A stretch of 64,000 nt of DNA, from contig JAKFWK010000002.1 of assembly GCA_021732045.1 (NCBI GenBank), forward strand, positions 62,001 to 126,000, read 5' to 3'. The translations under genes and the position numbers were made by a program. The stretch comes from Sulfurimonas sp. Lineage in GTDB: Bacteria > Campylobacterota > Campylobacteria > Campylobacterales > Sulfurimonadaceae. The stretch's first letter is position 1, and the number at the start of each line of letters is the position of its first letter. A model generated the notes under the pieces. That model was not told the origin of the DNA. It saw only the letters and a list, made by a program, of their open reading frames with translations, and did not search any database. Shown here piece by piece: positions 1-7,806 of this stretch.

Positions 1-798
1 TCTATAACACATCTGACAAGCAGTACAACTCTCACTATCTAGAAGCTTCATCGAGGTAAATGTAAGCTCGTCTGCCTCTATAACATGGAATTGTGAGGGT
101 TTTTTAACTCTCTTTATGGCTGTAAAAAATAGCTTCCGCTTGTCTGGAATTCTCTTTTGTTTTAAAAGTTTAATATCATTTTTTTGTAGTGTATGCTCAA
201 CCAGCTCATCAGTTGCTTTTTGTATCTCTTTTTCAAACTCTATTTTAGTTTTTATAGCACCTTTAAGAGTTGCTTTGCTAAAAAAATCTCTTCTAGTTGG
301 GCTCTCTTTTGTCTCGACGCTATTTTTATGTTTAACATCTTCAAGTTTTATAACAGCGTCGCTTTCCATGGCTTCTAAGATATAAGATGCCTCTTCATAG
401 TTTTTTAAAATCTGTGGCTTACACTTATGAGCTATATCACACTCATCACAATATCCCATGTCAAAAATCATCTCTTTTTTTAAAACAGCCATTGAGATAA
501 TGTTTTCTATATTTAATGCCGCTATGCAGGGTACATTTTTTCTACACGATATAATATTTTGCTCATCTTCTATATAGGAAAAGAAAAACTCTGTTTGACT
601 AAAGTTATCCAAAGAGAGCGCCTCACTTGGACAAACCGCGTCACATGCGCCACACTCTACGCAAGAGTAAAAATTTATGCTTGGGAGTGGATTTGTTCCA
701 ACAACTATTGCTTCTGTTGGACAGATAAGCTCACACCTATTACACTCGCTCTCTTTTGAAAGCAACCGGACACAACGACTAGCACTTAGTTGTATCAT
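1..798 (-). CDS. Multi-cluster 4Fe-4S ferredoxin-like protein (3' end outside window)
   Basis: I translated this frame by hand from the ATG at 798; it stays open to the left edge, so at least 266 residues are present and the C-terminus is missing. Cysteine groups seen in order are CNRCELICP, a classic CVECGACDAVCP, the looser pairs YCDECD and HKCKP, and CTACQMCY at the edge. This indicates at least two, probably three or four, iron-sulfur clusters and no signal peptide. The start abuts the TorD-like gene's stop (TAAATG), so the two are co-transcribed. Ferredoxin plus TorD-type chaperone is a common accessory pair of molybdoenzyme operons, in this phylum often formate dehydrogenase. Role inferred: electron carrier or maturation factor in the cytoplasm. 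Confidence 0.85.
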   Translation of the reverse strand, partial: MIQLSASRCVRLLSKESECNRCELICPTEAIVVGTNPLPSINFYSCVECGACDAVCPSEALSLDNFSQTEFFFSYIEDEQNIISCRKNVPCIAALNIENIISMAVLKKEMIFDMGYCDECDIAHKCKPQILKNYEEASYILEAMESDAVIKLEDVKHKNSVETKESPTRRDFFSKATLKGAIKTKIEFEKEIQKATDELVEHTLQKNDIKLLKQKRIPDKRKLFFTAIKRVKKPSQFHVIEADELTFTSMKLLDSESCTACQMCYR

Positions 799-1416
799 TT
801 AGATGCTTAACTCTTTAACCAAATACTCATTATCGCTCAAGATAAACTCTAAAGCCATATCAGCGGCGTCATAGTAAAGTGGTGTTCTTGCTTCAAACTT
901 AACATTCAAAAGATACATTGGAGCCCATCTTAGTAGATGCTTGTTTAAAAATTCCATCTGAACTTCTCTGATAGATTTTACCGCATCCGCATCATTTTCC
1001 TGCATCGCCTTTTCCTCAGCGGAAACTAAATGGTACATAAACTCAAGCTCAATTCCAATATGGTCAGCCGCAACAGTCCTTGAAAGTTCATAATCAACTA
1101 TAAAATTTGATGCACTGTAAATATCAGTTACAGGATTAGCTCCGCCGGTCTCTATCTTTTGGTCTTCTCTTGTGTAAAAAGTTTCATATGGGATAATGTG
1201 TAGTATAGATAAATTCACAAAATCTGGATTCAAATACTCCTCTAAAAGTACGGATCCCTCTACCTCCCAGAGCTGTTTCCACTCTTTTAGTGTTGGAAAA
1301 AAATCTAAAATATTTTCATCTTTTTTAATAATTTCTAACATCTCTAAATCTAACTCTTGAAGCAAAACTCTCGACAATAACGCATAAATATTTGCTCTAG
1401 CTTTTGTATTTTCCAT
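799..1416 (-). CDS. TorD/DmsD-type molybdoenzyme chaperone
   Basis: This 205-residue, all-helical acidic protein without signal or membrane segment resembles the TorD/DmsD/NarJ family of cytoplasmic chaperones, which bind the twin-arginine leader of a molybdoenzyme and hold it until cofactor insertion. The middle segment with YETFYTRED, then ETGGANPVTDIYS and the following histidine-containing helix (DHIGIELEFMYHL) matches the family's conserved central region, where an E-x-D-H-I-type helix contacts the client. Its stop is immediately followed by the ferredoxin start, so the pair forms an operon that continues leftwards out of the window. The client enzyme cannot be identified here; formate dehydrogenase is my best inference. 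Confidence 0.8.
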   Translation of the reverse strand: MENTKARANIYALLSRVLLQELDLEMLEIIKKDENILDFFPTLKEWKQLWEVEGSVLLEEYLNPDFVNLSILHIIPYETFYTREDQKIETGGANPVTDIYSASNFIVDYELSRTVAADHIGIELEFMYHLVSAEEKAMQENDADAVKSIREVQMEFLNKHLLRWAPMYLLNVKFEARTPLYYDAADMALEFILSDNEYLVKELSI

Positions 1417-1525
1417 AATTTAAATTCTTTATATTGATTTTTAGTGCAAAATTCTATCCAAAAAGACTGAATATACAATTATGAAATATTGATACAAAAT
1501 AAAGAGAAGAAATTGCAACTTATGC

Positions 1526-1531
1526 TAAAAT
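1526..1531 (+). promoter_or_regulatory. Possible -10 element of the ATT-initiated membrane protein gene
   Basis: TAAAAT preceded by TGC (an extended -10 look) lies 27 bases before the proposed ATT start. It leaves a leader of only about 15 bases that carries the AAAGGAG ribosome site at 1541-1547. No -35 is evident, which is normal in this phylum. A promoter here supports initiation near 1553 rather than at the internal ATG 1643. Confidence 0.35.
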
Positions 1532-1552
1532 TGCCTTAAAAAAGGAGTTCCT

Positions 1553-1972
1553 ATTATTTATACACTCATTCACACGATTCATATATTTTCGGTTTTTATC
1601 TATGGTGGTTTTTTATTTGTAGATGTTCTTTTTCTATCAAAAATGAACAGATCGCTAAGTATTGAAGAGCAAAAAAAAGCAAGAGAAGCAATTATGATAT
1701 ATGTAAGAAAAGTTGTCCCTTACGCTTTGATGGTTGCAGTTGCAAGCGGACTTTTTCTTATTGTTCAAATTTTTGGAAAGATTGAAAACGGTGCGCTCTC
1801 TAATTTTCAAATCTTACTAAGCATAAAAGCTTTTTTAGGCTCATGGCTTGGCTTGCGTGGAATCAATCAAAAGCTATTTAAGATAGATCCTTGGGTATTT
1901 AAAAGCCATCTATTCCCATTTAGTTTAGTTGTTGTTATTATTCTACTATCTCAGTTTATGTATGTCTTCTAA
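1553..1972 (+). CDS. CopD/HemJ-like four-helix membrane protein, apparent ATT start
   Basis: The first ATG in frame is at 1643, but translating upstream adds a very hydrophobic segment ([20 protein letters not shown]) that forms the first of four membrane helices. It contains a HTIH motif typical of CopD/HemJ-like haem or copper-associated membrane proteins. Between the in-frame stop at 1526 and 1643 there is no ATG, GTG or TTG. A strong AAAGGAG at 1541-1547 sits 5 bases before ATT 1553 and 8 before ATT 1556, so initiation at one of these AUU codons is the simplest reading, giving 138-139 residues. The other helices lie around residues 45-65, 75-95 and 115-137. Family assignment is tentative; the full-length inner-membrane topology is the secure part. 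Confidence 0.7.
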   Translation: MIYTLIHTIHIFSVFIYGGFLFVDVLFLSKMNRSLSIEEQKKAREAIMIYVRKVVPYALMVAVASGLFLIVQIFGKIENGALSNFQILLSIKAFLGSWLGLRGINQKLFKIDPWVFKSHLFPFSLVVVIILLSQFMYVF

Positions 1973-2048
1973 AGTATAAGCACACTACTAAAAGTGTCTT
2001 TGGTTTAATAAAATTAACAATTTATAATGTTAATCACAAGAAAAATGG

Positions 2049-2054
2049 TATAAA
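2049..2054 (+). promoter_or_regulatory. Possible -10 for the CZB chemoreceptor
   Basis: TATAAA within TATAAAAT is located about 44 bases before the GTG start of the chemoreceptor. A second candidate, TATCAT at 2061-2066, is equally placed. The surrounding leader is AT-rich with no recognisable -35. Confidence 0.35.
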
Positions 2055-2097
2055 ATATGCTATCATCAAAAAAATATCACATAATCAAGGATGCGCT

Positions 2098-3999
2098 GTG
2101 TTTAAAAATTTAAGTATTCAAAAAAAGATGAACTACTTCATCGCGATGGTAACAATTTCTGTTTTTACTGCTGCAATATCTATCTTCTTTGCAATGAGCA
2201 TGATAAATACGAAATATGATCATCTGCATCTAAATTCAATGAAGAGTGGTTTTAGCACTCTTGATATAGAAAAAAATCTAAACTTTGTAAGCAGGTTATC
2301 AAGAGATATTTTACTTGGTGGCAACTACGAAAAGAATATTCATAAGTTTGGTGTAACAATTAAACAAATTGAAGATGATTTTAAAATACTTCAAGAGTTA
2401 ACAACAGATACGGAATCTGTTAAGACGCTAGATAACGCGCAAGTTTCTACAATGTTATTTGTGAATAATACATTTAAAATGATGAAATCATTAAATAAGG
2501 ATGATATAAAAAATAACAAAGAGAAGTTATATGAAAGGTATAGTAATGATTTGACGCCGTTTGCTGAGGCTTCAAGAGAATCATTTAAGAAACTAGTTGA
2601 TCTTAAAACAAAAGAGTTGGATAATGACTCTGCTGAGCTTGGACAAAAGATTAGTTTCTTCAAATACTTAGCACTAATAGCCGGTATTTTAGTTGGAATG
2701 GTTGTTTTCGTTTTTGCAACAATGATTAGAAAATCTATAACTTCTAGCATAAATGAGTTTACTTCGCTAATTGGTTATGTTGCAAAAGGTGATTTTTCTC
2801 ATAAATCAAACTCACTACAAAGTGATACAGAGCTTGGAACCATGGGAATTAGATTGACTAATCTTATAGAAAATACAGAAAATCTTATAAATGAAATAAA
2901 TGTAACCATAACAGATGCGTCAAAAGGTATCTTCACGCATCAAATCTCTTCATCTGGATTAGATGGAGAGTTTGTAAAAGCAATAGATAGCGTAAAAACA
3001 AGCATAGAGTTTATGAAGTCTCAAAATTCCATGACACAAAGAGATACTTTTAATGCTAAAATTAGTGTAAAAAGTGCCAATGTCTCTGAATCACTCTCAC
3101 TTATAACTACAGATTTAAGTACAAATATTGACTATCTAAAAGCAATTACTTCTGCAACCAAAGAGGCTTCAGAATTGGCAATAAACTCTCGTAACGATAT
3201 TTCTGATATCACACAAGAACTAAACGCACTAAGTGAGCAGGTAAGTATAAACAATAGCAGTATTGCTGAGATAACAAATCAAGCAAATGAGATTACATCA
3301 GTTATTGAGCTTATTACAGATATTGCAGATCAAACAAACCTACTAGCTCTAAATGCAGCTATTGAGGCAGCTCGTGCAGGTGAGCACGGTAGAGGTTTCG
3401 CTGTTGTTGCTGATGAAGTTCGTAAGCTTGCAGAGAGAACACACAAGGCAACTGGAGAGATTTCAGTATCTATTAAATCACTTCAGCAGGATATGAATGA
3501 GATTCAAACAAGTTCAGATATGATGAAATCCACAGTTGAGGGTTCAACAGAAAAAATAAATGGATTCCAAGAAACACTTATAACGCTAAGTGAAACATCA
3601 ACAAAAATTGTTGATTCATCTTACAATATTGAAAATAGCGTGTTTGTAGTTCTTGCTAAACTTTATCATATTTTATACAAAGCTCGCGCTTATAACTCTA
3701 TACTATCTCTAAAAAAAGTTCTTCCAGATGCTACCCATACCGAATGTGCACTTGGTCATTGGTACCAAAATGAGGGCAAGGCAAGATTTTATAAAGCACA
3801 TTCATACGCTAAGATGGAAGCTCCGCATGCAGCTCTTCATATATTAGCAAATAAAAATATCAAATTCCTAGAGGGTAATCCTGAGGGCAACACCCTCGCT
3901 CACGCATGTGAGATTATAGATAATTTTGAAAGTATGGAGACAGCATCTGATGAGCTGTTTAACTTGCTTGATGCTGTGCTAAAAGAGCAAGCACACTAA
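2098..3999 (+). CDS. Methyl-accepting chemotaxis protein with C-terminal CZB zinc-binding domain
   Basis: 633 residues, starting at GTG with AAGG seven bases upstream. Membrane helices lie near residues 13-35 and 187-209 and bracket a helical periplasmic sensor of about 150 residues. A HAMP-like stretch follows, then the signalling hairpin with the invariant region [20 protein letters not shown] and [16 protein letters not shown]. The tail (about 540-633) is a chemoreceptor zinc-binding (CZB) domain: a histidine in LYHILYK, the CALGHWY cysteine motif and two later histidines (KAHSYAK, APHAALH). CZB domains are known to sense zinc or oxidants such as HOCl through the cysteine. The gene stands alone, far from a cheA/cheW of its own, and ends in a hairpin terminator. 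Confidence 0.93.
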   Translation: MFKNLSIQKKMNYFIAMVTISVFTAAISIFFAMSMINTKYDHLHLNSMKSGFSTLDIEKNLNFVSRLSRDILLGGNYEKNIHKFGVTIKQIEDDFKILQELTTDTESVKTLDNAQVSTMLFVNNTFKMMKSLNKDDIKNNKEKLYERYSNDLTPFAEASRESFKKLVDLKTKELDNDSAELGQKISFFKYLALIAGILVGMVVFVFATMIRKSITSSINEFTSLIGYVAKGDFSHKSNSLQSDTELGTMGIRLTNLIENTENLINEINVTITDASKGIFTHQISSSGLDGEFVKAIDSVKTSIEFMKSQNSMTQRDTFNAKISVKSANVSESLSLITTDLSTNIDYLKAITSATKEASELAINSRNDISDITQELNALSEQVSINNSSIAEITNQANEITSVIELITDIADQTNLLALNAAIEAARAGEHGRGFAVVADEVRKLAERTHKATGEISVSIKSLQQDMNEIQTSSDMMKSTVEGSTEKINGFQETLITLSETSTKIVDSSYNIENSVFVVLAKLYHILYKARAYNSILSLKKVLPDATHTECALGHWYQNEGKARFYKAHSYAKMEAPHAALHILANKNIKFLEGNPEGNTLAHACEIIDNFESMETASDELFNLLDAVLKEQAH

Positions 4000-4015
4000 C
4001 TTAAACTCTTTAAAA

Positions 4016-4384
4016 TTACTCCCAATCATCAAATTTTGATTGGGAGTGTTTATCTTTTTTATATCGTCTTGCATTTTTTGTTTTCTCTAGTTGATTTGAG
4101 GTGTAGATTAACTCTTCTTTTATCTCTGAAATATCTTTATCTGAATCCACAAAATTTATCATCTTGAAAATCAGCTTTTGTAAATCTTGCAAATCGCCTT
4201 TGTAGAGCGAGGTTTCTTCTACTTTTTGTAAAACTTTTAAGCTACTCTCTATTTTTTTTGCATAACCGCTTTCAGATAGCTCCGCAGTGTTCTGTAAATA
4301 AGAGATTATACTTTTATGAAATCGCTCAAGAGCCCTTACATAGCGAAGCCTATTTGAATTATCTATAACTTTTTGAGATGCCAT
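4016..4384 (-). CDS. Hypothetical helical/coiled-coil protein
   Basis: 122 residues, charged and predicted almost wholly helical, with a C-terminal coiled-coil-like half ending in a basic stretch (KTKNARRYKKDKHSQ) and an acidic tip. No signal peptide, membrane helix, cysteine or known motif is seen, and I do not recognise a family. It is convergent with the upstream chemoreceptor, with only 16 bases between the stops. Its last ten codons contain the arms of the hairpin that appears to terminate the chemoreceptor mRNA. Confidence 0.7.
   Translation of the reverse strand: MASQKVIDNSNRLRYVRALERFHKSIISYLQNTAELSESGYAKKIESSLKVLQKVEETSLYKGDLQDLQKLIFKMINFVDSDKDISEIKEELIYTSNQLEKTKNARRYKKDKHSQSKFDDWE
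4018..4060 (+). terminator. Rho-independent terminator of the CZB chemoreceptor, inside the opposing gene
   Basis: A perfect 11-base stem (ACTCCCAATCA at 4018-4028 and its complement at 4037-4047) with an 8-base loop is followed by GTTTATCTTTTTT on the plus strand. Both arms lie within the coding end of the gene on the other strand. Confidence 0.7.
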
Positions 4385-4451
4385 TTTTAACCTATTTTAT
4401 TAAACTACACTATTGTTTGAATAGTAAAATTTAATATTATTTATTTGTTGA

Positions 4452-4457
4452 TATAAT
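4452..4457 (+). promoter_or_regulatory. -10 element of the periplasmic rhodanese gene
   Basis: TATAAT lies 35 bases before the proposed TTG start at 4492, giving a leader of roughly 27 bases that contains the GGAG ribosome site. Confidence 0.45.
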
Positions 4458-4491
4458 TATACAATTAATTTTAATCTACGGAGATTTGTAT

Positions 4492-4887
4492 TTGAAGAAA
4501 CTAATACTATTTTTTACCCTATGTGTTTCACTTTTAGCTAGCGTTACTAACGAGGAGGCATCGCAAAAAATCATAGATTCTGATATCCCCATTGTTGACA
4601 TTAGAACACCAGGGGAGTGGAGAGAAACTGGCCTACTTAAGAAATCTATCCCTATTATGCTTTTTGATGAAAAAGGAAATTATGACTTAAATGATTTTAT
4701 CAGTAAGCTAAACAAGGCAGTTGATACCAAAAAGCCGTTTGCTATAATATGTAGAACTGGAAGCAGAACCAAGATATTGGCTCAATTTTTATCACAAAAG
4801 TTAAACTACAATGTTATTAATTTTACCAATGGTATTGTTTATGCAAAACGAGCGCATCTCCCAATTTTGCCATATAGACAACAGTAG
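4492..4887 (+). CDS. Periplasmic single-domain rhodanese
   Basis: 131 residues with an N-terminal signal peptide (LKKLILFFTLCVSLLAS) and one rhodanese domain: the DIRTPGEW motif near the front and an active-site loop CRTGSR whose cysteine would carry the persulfide. Rhodaneses move sulfane sulfur to thiol acceptors, and a periplasmic one fits an organism that handles sulfide, sulfur or thiosulfate outside the cytoplasm. I chose TTG 4492 because GGAG at 4480-4483 is eight bases upstream. An earlier in-frame TTG at 4486 is only two bases from that site. It has its own promoter and no co-directional partner. The physiological donor and acceptor are unknown. Confidence 0.85.
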   Translation: MKKLILFFTLCVSLLASVTNEEASQKIIDSDIPIVDIRTPGEWRETGLLKKSIPIMLFDEKGNYDLNDFISKLNKAVDTKKPFAIICRTGSRTKILAQFLSQKLNYNVINFTNGIVYAKRAHLPILPYRQQ

Positions 4888-4906
4888 GGGAGAGCAGAGG
4901 AGGAGC

Positions 4907-5380
4907 CTACAGAAGTGATTTTATCACATTACTTACACCCTGATGTAAGTTGTAGGTCGCTATAGGAAAATCTATATTTTCATCTTCTAGATTTACTCTG
5001 TTTTTTGCCAAATAATCACCCAGTATTTTAAGATCAATTCCTCTGTATTTTTTACAAACTAAGCTATCAAGCTTGGTTCTGAGCAGCTCTTTTGCTAAAT
5101 TTGATTTCTGAATTGTAAAGGCTAAAGATTTTAGACTAACAAAATCGCTCCACATAAAAAAAAGCTCTGGGGTTAGGCTATCAACCACCGCACCTTCTGG
5201 ATTAAAAAGCATATCCGCATCTCTTAATGGAATCAAAACAGTCAGTATCGCTTCACTAAATGGTATAACTTTATCACTCCAAAAAGGTGATTCGTTTCTA
5301 TTTACCAGCTCACTTTTGAGAAAATTCAGTATTGTCTCTATGTTTTCATCTTTAAAAAGTTTATAACTCTCTTGCTTCAT
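4907..5380 (-). CDS. Hypothetical protein, no recognised domain
   Basis: 157 residues, no signal peptide and no membrane helix of convincing length. The centre (FWSDKVIPFSEAILTVLIPL and the segment up to SLTPELFFMWSD) is moderately hydrophobic and could be the core of an alpha-helical fold. Only one cysteine (VCKKYRG) is present. I do not recognise the family. It is convergent with the rhodanese and divergent from the DUF445-like gene, so context gives no functional hint. Base composition and codon use look like the neighbours. Confidence 0.65.
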   Translation of the reverse strand: MKQESYKLFKDENIETILNFLKSELVNRNESPFWSDKVIPFSEAILTVLIPLRDADMLFNPEGAVVDSLTPELFFMWSDFVSLKSLAFTIQKSNLAKELLRTKLDSLVCKKYRGIDLKILGDYLAKNRVNLEDENIDFPIATYNLHQGVSNVIKSLL

Positions 5381-5428
5381 AACTTATCTCTTTATCTCTA
5401 TATTTGCATGATTATAGAATCTTTTTGA

Positions 5429-5434
5429 TACAAT
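5429..5434 (+). promoter_or_regulatory. -10 element of the DUF445-like gene
   Basis: TACAAT with a preceding T-rich stretch lies 30 bases before the TTG start at 5459. A transcript starting near 5441 would exclude the earlier in-frame TTG at 5441 as initiator. Confidence 0.4.
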
Positions 5435-5458
5435 CTTCCTTTGACAAGAAGGATTAGT

Positions 5459-6169
5459 TTGAAACTAGATAAAACTTTTATAACCAACTCAACTGCCATG
5501 TTTTTAGTAATTGTATCGTATGAATTCGATGGATTGCTCGCTTCTATTTTACTTTATACCGGCTTATTTGCGCTCTCAGGTTCTCTAACTAATCAGCTGG
5601 CAATTCATATGCTGTTTGAAAAAGTTCCATTCCTTTATGGTTCTGGTGTTATTCTTGATAGATTTGAAGCATTTAAAGATAGTATAAAAAATCTTATGAT
5701 GAATCAATTTTTTACAATAGAACAGCTGGATAATTTTTTTAAAGCAGAGGAGAAAAAGATAGATTTAACTCCTATTATAGAAGAGACGGACTTTTCAGTA
5801 GCTTTTGATGCGCTTAGTGCCACTGTTATGAGCTCTTCTTTTGGCGGAATGATTGGAATGTTTGGTGGAGGGGCTGTGTTGGAGACTCTTCGTACACCTT
5901 TTACTGCAAGAATGAAAAGTGCTGTTGTTGCAATAGTTAATAGTGATAGTTTTAATGAAACACTGCAAAATCATATGCAAAAATCATCTCTTAGTATGGA
6001 TATTATCAAATCTATCGAAATAGTAATAGATGCAAGACTGAATGAGCTAACTCCACTTATGGTTAAAGATATGGTTCAAGAATTAATTAAAGAGCACCTA
6101 TCTTGGCTTGTTGTTTGGGGTGGTGTTTTTGGAGGGGCTATTGGACTTGTTAGCGCTTTTCTTCTTTAA
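5459..6169 (+). CDS. DUF445-like inner-membrane protein
   Basis: 236 residues. The N-terminal quarter has a membrane hairpin with the signature SGSLTNQLAIHMLFEKVPFL, which matches the conserved 'TNWLAIKMLF-P' motif of the DUF445 family. A glycine-rich stretch (SSFGGMIGMFGGGAV) and a C-terminal helix (WLVVWGGVFGGAIGLVSAFLL) complete it. DUF445 proteins have no established activity. The start TTG 5459 has AGAAGGA five bases upstream and lies downstream of a TACAAT promoter. The gene is monocistronic. Confidence 0.7.
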   Translation: MKLDKTFITNSTAMFLVIVSYEFDGLLASILLYTGLFALSGSLTNQLAIHMLFEKVPFLYGSGVILDRFEAFKDSIKNLMMNQFFTIEQLDNFFKAEEKKIDLTPIIEETDFSVAFDALSATVMSSSFGGMIGMFGGGAVLETLRTPFTARMKSAVVAIVNSDSFNETLQNHMQKSSLSMDIIKSIEIVIDARLNELTPLMVKDMVQELIKEHLSWLVVWGGVFGGAIGLVSAFLL

Positions 6170-6217
6170 AAAAAATATAGTTTTATCTAAAGAAATAGAT
6201 AAAACTTACAGATTAAG

Positions 6218-6460
6218 TTAGTGACTTGAGCATCCACCGCCACAACAACCATTGCTTGCTGAATCACTCATTGCTATTACAAAGCTATTTCCAACTTCTT
6301 GAACTTTAAAGCTGTGTTTGCCACAAAATTCATCATTCATAAAATCTCTCATCTCGATTGATTTCATAAGTGCATCATCTTTTGAATCCAGCTCTATTCC
6401 ATTTTTTAGATCGCTTTTAACAAAACAACCACACTCTTTTTCTACAATAACTTTAAACAT
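6218..6460 (-). CDS. Small cysteine-rich protein with C-terminal metal-binding tail
   Basis: 80 residues with cysteines at CGCF near the start, one mid-protein (EFCGKH) and a terminal cluster GCCGGGCSSH. The arrangement suggests metal binding or redox chemistry in the cytoplasm; there is no signal peptide. I know homologues of this general type in Campylobacterota but no assigned function. It is monocistronic, convergent with the DUF445-like gene, and has a ribosome site AAGGA six to seven bases before the ATG. Confidence 0.75.
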   Translation of the reverse strand: MFKVIVEKECGCFVKSDLKNGIELDSKDDALMKSIEMRDFMNDEFCGKHSFKVQEVGNSFVIAMSDSASNGCCGGGCSSH

Positions 6461-6563
6461 ATTTGTTTCCTTAATTGATATTTATTATTGAATAATATCT
6501 CAAAGTACTTCTTCTGTTCTTAGTTTTATATAGAGTTAAAAAAAATTAAGATAAAAATAAAAT

Positions 6564-6779
6564 TTATACCACTTCTATTGTGATATCCGAAATGTTTATT
6601 ACATCTCCACTGCGAATTTTAGCTCGTTTTCTAAGCTCTGCTTCCCCATTTTTCACTACATGACCATCAGATACAATCATCTTTGCTTCCGCTCCACTAT
6701 CAACTAAATCCAAAACTTTGATGAGTTTAAATAGCTCTATATACTCATCGCTAAGCTTATGTTTAATCAACTTTTCCAT
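6564..6779 (-). CDS. S4-domain RNA-binding protein (YbcJ-like)
   Basis: 71 residues that are essentially one S4 domain: the helix pair with KLIKVLDLVDSGAEAK, the core VSDGHVVKNGEAELRKRAKIRSGD and the closing strand. S4 domains bind structured RNA, and free-standing ones such as E. coli YbcJ associate with ribosomal or tRNA substrates. Its ATG overlaps the preceding gene's stop by one base (TAATG), so the pair is translationally coupled. RNA target unknown. Confidence 0.85.
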   Translation of the reverse strand: MEKLIKHKLSDEYIELFKLIKVLDLVDSGAEAKMIVSDGHVVKNGEAELRKRAKIRSGDVINISDITIEVV

Positions 6780-7321
6780 TAAACCTCTTTGTCTATTATT
6801 GAAAATCCTAAGTCGTGCATAGCTTTATCAACCATCTCAATCGATTTTTTCATAGTCTCTTGAGAGATTTCAGGTAGTTTGCCACCCCACATAGCTTCCG
6901 CGTCTTTAAAGCCTTTTATCATGCCTTCTCTGCCAGCACGCATCTTACTCTCATCTCCACCAGCACCCATAATCACAAAATCTGCAATTCTTTGTGAGGT
7001 TTTATCTACTCCAAAAAAACCATCTTTACTCACAAGCTCTGTTGCCTCTTCTTTGGATAGTTTAGCTATTGGTTTTCCGCTGTAACCTATATCGCCTAGA
7101 AAACTTTGAAATTTATCATACTCGCCATCAGCGTTAGCTGTTTTGTTTGAAAAAGAACCTTGAAGCGAGATAGAATTTAGCACGATTTCATTTGCATTTT
7201 TGGCAATTTGCTCTTTTATGTCACTCAATTCACTTTTTGAGAGCTTTTCGGTAAAGACACTCTTAACCTGTGTTTGGGTATTTGCACCGACAGAGCTACT
7301 TACATTTGGTGATATTTGCAT
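6779..7321 (-). CDS. Conserved hypothetical protein, DUF5610-like
   Basis: 180 residues, start ATG 7321 with AAAGGA eight bases upstream. The N-terminus is polar and serine-rich (SPNVSSSVGANTQTQV). The rest is helical with FQSFLGDIGYSGKPIAKLS and the motif FVIMGAGGDESKMRAGREGMIKGF. Homologues in this phylum often carry the name 'hydrogenase-4 component G', which I regard as unsupported: there is no membrane helix, metal motif or hydrogenase gene nearby. The C-terminal repeat of FV-x-GAGG and GM-x-KGFKDAE resembles DUF5610-type proteins. First gene of a two-gene operon with the S4 protein. Confidence 0.7.
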   Translation of the reverse strand: MQISPNVSSSVGANTQTQVKSVFTEKLSKSELSDIKEQIAKNANEIVLNSISLQGSFSNKTANADGEYDKFQSFLGDIGYSGKPIAKLSKEEATELVSKDGFFGVDKTSQRIADFVIMGAGGDESKMRAGREGMIKGFKDAEAMWGGKLPEISQETMKKSIEMVDKAMHDLGFSIIDKEV

Positions 7322-7412
7322 CTTAAATCCTTTTGTTGCATGTAAAACAATATCGTCATTTTTTCGCAGTTAGTAAAGCTCTATTTTCTTTTAAAAATTT
7401 AAATTTTTTTGC

Positions 7413-7418
7413 TATAAT
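7413..7418 (+). promoter_or_regulatory. -10 element of the cold-shock gene
   Basis: A consensus TATAAT preceded by GC and a long A/T tract. Transcription from about 7425 would give a 5' leader of about 110 bases before the ATG at 7536, long for this genome but typical of cspA-type genes whose leaders respond to temperature. Confidence 0.55.
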
Positions 7419-7494
7419 TTATGCGATGAAAGATTTGTGTGTGAGCTCATCTGTAGTATATTCTGCCAGACAAACGACTCCCTATATTTTGATT

Positions 7495-7510
7495 CCACTT
7501 TAATAAAAGT
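7495..7510 (+). promoter_or_regulatory. Hairpin in the cold-shock gene leader
   Basis: CACTTT at 7495-7500 pairs with AAAGTG at 7505-7510 about 25 bases before the start codon and just upstream of the CGAGGT ribosome site. A temperature-responsive role is inferred by analogy with cspA leaders only. Confidence 0.3.
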
Positions 7511-7535
7511 GAATTTTTACCACCGAGGTACGACA

Positions 7536-7754
7536 ATGGCAGCATTGCTAGATGGAACTGTTAAATGGTTCAATGAAGAAAAAGGTTATGGATTTATCCA
7601 ACAAGATAATGGCGGGAAAGACTTATTTGTGCATTTTCGTCAAGTAAACAGATCAGGTGCTGGTCGTGTTTCTCTAGCAGAAGGACAAAAAGTTACTTAT
7701 GAACTTGGCGAGGGACAAAAAGGTCCTCAAGCTGAGAATGTAACACCTCTATAA
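7536..7754 (+). CDS. Cold-shock protein, CspA family
   Basis: 72 residues forming a single cold-shock domain. The start ([13 protein letters not shown]) is followed by the RNA-binding motifs KGYGFI (RNP1) and LFVHF (RNP2) and closes with [10 protein letters not shown]. These proteins bind single-stranded RNA/DNA and melt secondary structure. The ATG at 7536 has CGAGGT seven bases upstream. Longer in-frame extensions upstream fall inside the untranslated leader and lack the family pattern. It is monocistronic, with its own promoter and a hairpin terminator just downstream. Confidence 0.95.
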   Translation: MAALLDGTVKWFNEEKGYGFIQQDNGGKDLFVHFRQVNRSGAGRVSLAEGQKVTYELGEGQKGPQAENVTPL

Positions 7755-7762
7755 TCTCTACT

Positions 7763-7786
7763 TTGCAGGTTTTTACCTGCAATTTT
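7763..7786 (+). terminator. Terminator of the cold-shock gene
   Basis: TTGCAGGT at 7763-7770 and its complement at 7775-7782 form an 8-base stem with a TTTT loop, followed by a short T run. It also separates the gene from the convergent ackA. Confidence 0.65.
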
Positions 7787-7806
7787 AAACCATTAATCTC
7801 TAAAAA

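Noticed and set aside
116..385. Long open frame on the plus strand near the left edge
   Set aside because: It is antisense to the ferredoxin gene, which has iron-sulfur motifs and is coupled to the chaperone; the plus-strand frame has no ribosome site or domain.
1981..2005. Weak hairpin after the ATT-started gene
   Set aside because: Only a five-base stem (ACACT/AGTGT) and a broken T tract; not convincing as a terminator.
2091..2105. ATG just before the chemoreceptor GTG start
   Set aside because: It is out of frame and meets a stop after four codons; the GTG at 2098 has a well-placed AAGG.
6779..7321. Naming the 180-residue protein a hydrogenase-4 component
   Set aside because: No membrane segment, no metal-binding motif and no hydrogenase neighbours; the name seems to be a transferred annotation.
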